NCBI GenBank assembly: GCA_964607765.1
Contig: CAZSNT010000006.1
Coordinates: 59,287-123,286 of the forward strand
Reading direction: 5' to 3'
DNA: 64,000 nt
DNA from: CAZSNT01 sp964607765
GTDB taxonomy: Bacteria > Verrucomicrobiota > Lentisphaeria > Oligosphaerales > JABHEG01
Below are positions 61,976 to 64,000 of the stretch, in pieces. Every line of letters begins with the position of its first letter. Position 1 is the stretch's first letter. A program made the position numbers and the translations under genes. Under the pieces are notes generated by a model. The model was not told the DNA's origin, searched no databases, and saw nothing but the letters and a program-made list of their open reading frames with translations.

Positions 61976-63961
61976 ATGAGGAACCAGGCCATTAGAGCCG
62001 CTCTCTGCGCCGTAGCTACACTCCTGGCATTGAGTTGCCTCGCGGCTGTGAGCCATCCCAACATTGTGCTCTGGAAGAGCCGGGAACAGCATCCCTCGTC
62101 GAAGAATGCCAAATCTGCCGAGGATACATGGCAGATTCATGATACAGCTAACCCGATAGGCGGCTCCAGCAAATGGCTCTTTAAGGACGGTGTTATACAT
62201 CAACGTTCCAACATCTACAATGGGGATTCACGAGACAGAAACTACCAAACAGAACGCTATGGCAGTTTGCTCAGCTACTCAAAAGGGAAGGCATTTAGAG
62301 ACGGAACCTTGTCATTGGATATATCCTCTTCTGATGATGACGGTGTCGGGGTGGCTTTTCGTTTTGAGGATGATCAACATCACTATTTGTGGACGATGGA
62401 TAAGCAGCGCAATTTCCATGTCATTGCCCTCAAGAATGGAGAAGAATACGAGGTTCTTGGCTACAAGAAGTCAGGCTATGACAAGAATAGATGGTATCAG
62501 GTCAGAATTGAGATGCAGGGGAATAGGTTCAGTGTCTTTGTTGACGACCAATTAGATTTTGAAATAGAAGACGGCACTTTTGCGGAGGGAACAGTAGCCC
62601 TATATACCTGGGGCTCTACAGGCGCAAAATACAGAAACATTCAATGGAATTCTAAAGCGCTTGACGCCCAAAACGAAAACAACTCAGTTGAACCCGCTTC
62701 AACAACTAGAACCACGGTTAAACCATCCAGCCCGGACGTAGTTAGAGATGATTGGCCGATGTATCGTGCGGATGCAGCCCGTAGTGGTTACACGGCCTCT
62801 CACCTGCCCGCTCGCCTGAGCGTCGGCTGGATCAGGAAAGCAACCCAGGCTCCGAGCCCGGCCTGGTCCGGGCGGGATACACGTATGCCTTTCGATCGCG
62901 CCTTTCAACCTGTCATCTCGAAGGGGCTGGTCGTGTGGGGAAGTTCGGCCGATTGCACGGTACGAGCACTTGACGCAGAAACAGGTTCCGAGAAATGGCG
63001 GTTCTTTACCGACGCCCCGGTGCGTTTTGCGCCGGCGATCTGGAATGACCGCGTTTTCATTGTCAGTGACGATGGTTACCTCTACTGTCTGGACATTGCG
63101 GGTGGGGGACTCCTGTGGAAGAAGCGTGGGGGGCCGGATGACGATCTGGTTCTCGGACACGATCGGCTGGTTTCACGATGGCCGGCACGTGGCGGACCTG
63201 TCGTGAAGGATGGGGTGGTTTACTTCGGGGCAGGCATCTGGCCGGCCGAGGGGATCTACCTCTACGCCACTGACGCAACCACGGGAAGGGAACTATGGGT
63301 CAATGACTCGTCCGGGGGGCTCGTCCTTCAGCAGCCACATGCAGGGAACCGCGCTAAGAGCGGCGTTTCCATACAAGGGTATCTCACCATTGCGGGAGAT
63401 TCATTGATTGTTCCTACCGGTCGGGCAACCCCTGCCATTTTTGACCGAGAATCAGGTCAGTTCAAAGAGTTTCACCTAATGAGGGGAAAAGCTGCCGGGC
63501 CATTTGTCACGGCCATTGATGATATGTACTTCATAGCAGAGGACCACGTTTTTGAGTCAGGCTCTGGGCAACTTACAGCACAAGGACTCCCTGTTGGCTC
63601 TACCGCTGTCTCGCCTGATCTGCTCGTTTTCTCAAGAGGCAGTAAAATCAACGCCATCAGGAAATCGTCATTTCCGGGCGAAATGCATCGCAACCCAAGG
63701 AGGGGGAGAGCTACCGGTCGTATAGAGTGGAGCATCAGTTGTTCGGATCCGGTTGGAGCGTCAGTGACCCGGGCAACGGTCAGTAATTACGCAGAGAATT
63801 TTCCTGAAGCCACGCAGACTGCGAATCCGCCTCTGATTGTGGCCGGAACAACGATTGTCGCCGGTACTCTTAACAACAAAGTGGTTGCCGCAGACATCAC
63901 CTCAAAGGAGGTCGTAACAACTGCTGAGCTTGATGGCTTGGCCATTGCGGCCGCCGGGTGA
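61976..63961 (+). CDS. Secreted LamG/DUF1080-like plus PQQ-propeller protein
   Basis: 661 aa from the ATG at 61976 (GAGGAG). Lipoprotein-like leader AALCAVATLLALSCLAAVS. Residues ~50-240 form a concanavalin-like domain (GTLSLDISSSDDDGVGVAFR ... VRIEMQGNRFSVFVDDQLDF). From ~270 come PQQ-type blades: DWPMYRADAARSGYTASHLP, CTVRALDAETGSEKWRFFTD and GYLYCLDIAGGGLLWKK. The N-terminal domain is AT-richer than the propeller. The frame stops at GLAIAAAG 39 bases before the window edge; the next frame continues GENGTIFAGIGGAG, so a frameshift or true end cannot be decided here. Confidence 0.8.
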   Translation: MRNQAIRAALCAVATLLALSCLAAVSHPNIVLWKSREQHPSSKNAKSAEDTWQIHDTANPIGGSSKWLFKDGVIHQRSNIYNGDSRDRNYQTERYGSLLSYSKGKAFRDGTLSLDISSSDDDGVGVAFRFEDDQHHYLWTMDKQRNFHVIALKNGEEYEVLGYKKSGYDKNRWYQVRIEMQGNRFSVFVDDQLDFEIEDGTFAEGTVALYTWGSTGAKYRNIQWNSKALDAQNENNSVEPASTTRTTVKPSSPDVVRDDWPMYRADAARSGYTASHLPARLSVGWIRKATQAPSPAWSGRDTRMPFDRAFQPVISKGLVVWGSSADCTVRALDAETGSEKWRFFTDAPVRFAPAIWNDRVFIVSDDGYLYCLDIAGGGLLWKKRGGPDDDLVLGHDRLVSRWPARGGPVVKDGVVYFGAGIWPAEGIYLYATDATTGRELWVNDSSGGLVLQQPHAGNRAKSGVSIQGYLTIAGDSLIVPTGRATPAIFDRESGQFKEFHLMRGKAAGPFVTAIDDMYFIAEDHVFESGSGQLTAQGLPVGSTAVSPDLLVFSRGSKINAIRKSSFPGEMHRNPRRGRATGRIEWSISCSDPVGASVTRATVSNYAENFPEATQTANPPLIVAGTTIVAGTLNNKVVAADITSKEVVTTAELDGLAIAAAG

Positions 63962-64000
63962 GAATGGTACCATTTTCGCCGGGATTGGTGGCGCCGGGGC

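Overview
The window is GC-rich bacterial DNA. Gene content points to a member of the PVC group (Planctomycetota, Lentisphaerota or Kiritimatiellota): secreted glycoside hydrolases, sulfatase remnants, PQQ-type propellers, a DUF6288-type protein and large-serine-recombinase/DUF2924 modules. No rRNA, tRNA or ribosomal gene fixes the taxon, so this is inference. Roughly the first 48 kb is a patchwork of integrative elements, defence genes, toxin-antitoxin pairs and IS debris. The last 16 kb is a same-strand carbohydrate-degradation locus.

Layout. (1) 0.1-7.6 kb, minus strand: an integrative module with a sigma-like protein, an HTH partner, a large serine recombinase, DUF2924 and two small proteins. 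It is followed by a control cassette of XRE repressor, ImmA/IrrE protease and two unknown proteins behind one recognisable promoter/operator. (2) 7.8-11.6 kb, plus strand: a second module with another sigma-like protein, another serine recombinase and two ParB/RepB-like proteins. (3) 12.2-14.0 kb: an orphan 619-aa protein with two HEPN-type RX4H motifs. (4) 14.2-29.2 kb, minus strand: a compact nine-gene operon with its own promoter. In transcription order it encodes an HTH regulator, a PLD-SNF2 helicase, an Eco57I-like methylase with an internal AlbA/Schlafen-type domain, TcmP, a Gp37/Gp68 three-Cys protein, an Mrr-N-like winged helix, an unknown, a DprA-like Rossmann protein and a RecD-like helicase with a C-terminal nuclease. 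I read it as a restriction/anti-phage system, and it is the best candidate in the window for an undescribed one. (5) 29.3-37.9 kb: a tyrosine-integrase/HUH-Rep element followed by two decayed relatives in tandem. Two toxin-antitoxin pairs (UPF0175/DUF3368 and MNT/HEPN, the HEPN frameshifted) lie at the Rep ends. The intact element carries a membrane-protein/P-loop-kinase cassette and a large inverted repeat that could be its origin. (6) 38-48.4 kb: a DUF6288/propeller protein, a secreted metalloprotease, sulfatase fragments, an IS4-type element, a DUF4143 ATPase, an IS110 fragment and a type IV AbiE toxin-antitoxin pair. (7) 48.4-64 kb: GH20, phosphoesterase-PQQ, EEP hydrolase, GH32, putative GH, GH95-like enzyme, large esterase, truncated isomerase and PQQ-propeller protein.

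Working together: region 4 probably modifies host DNA (methylase, perhaps TcmP plus the Gp37/68 protein) and attacks unmodified DNA (the two helicase/nuclease proteins). The integrases and Reps explain how it was delivered, and the toxin-antitoxin pairs how the elements persist. Region 7 would remove amino sugars, fructose, fucose-like residues and acyl groups from polysaccharides. Its first gene lost its signal-peptide start where it meets the AbiE pair, so the island's right edge lies at about 48,370.
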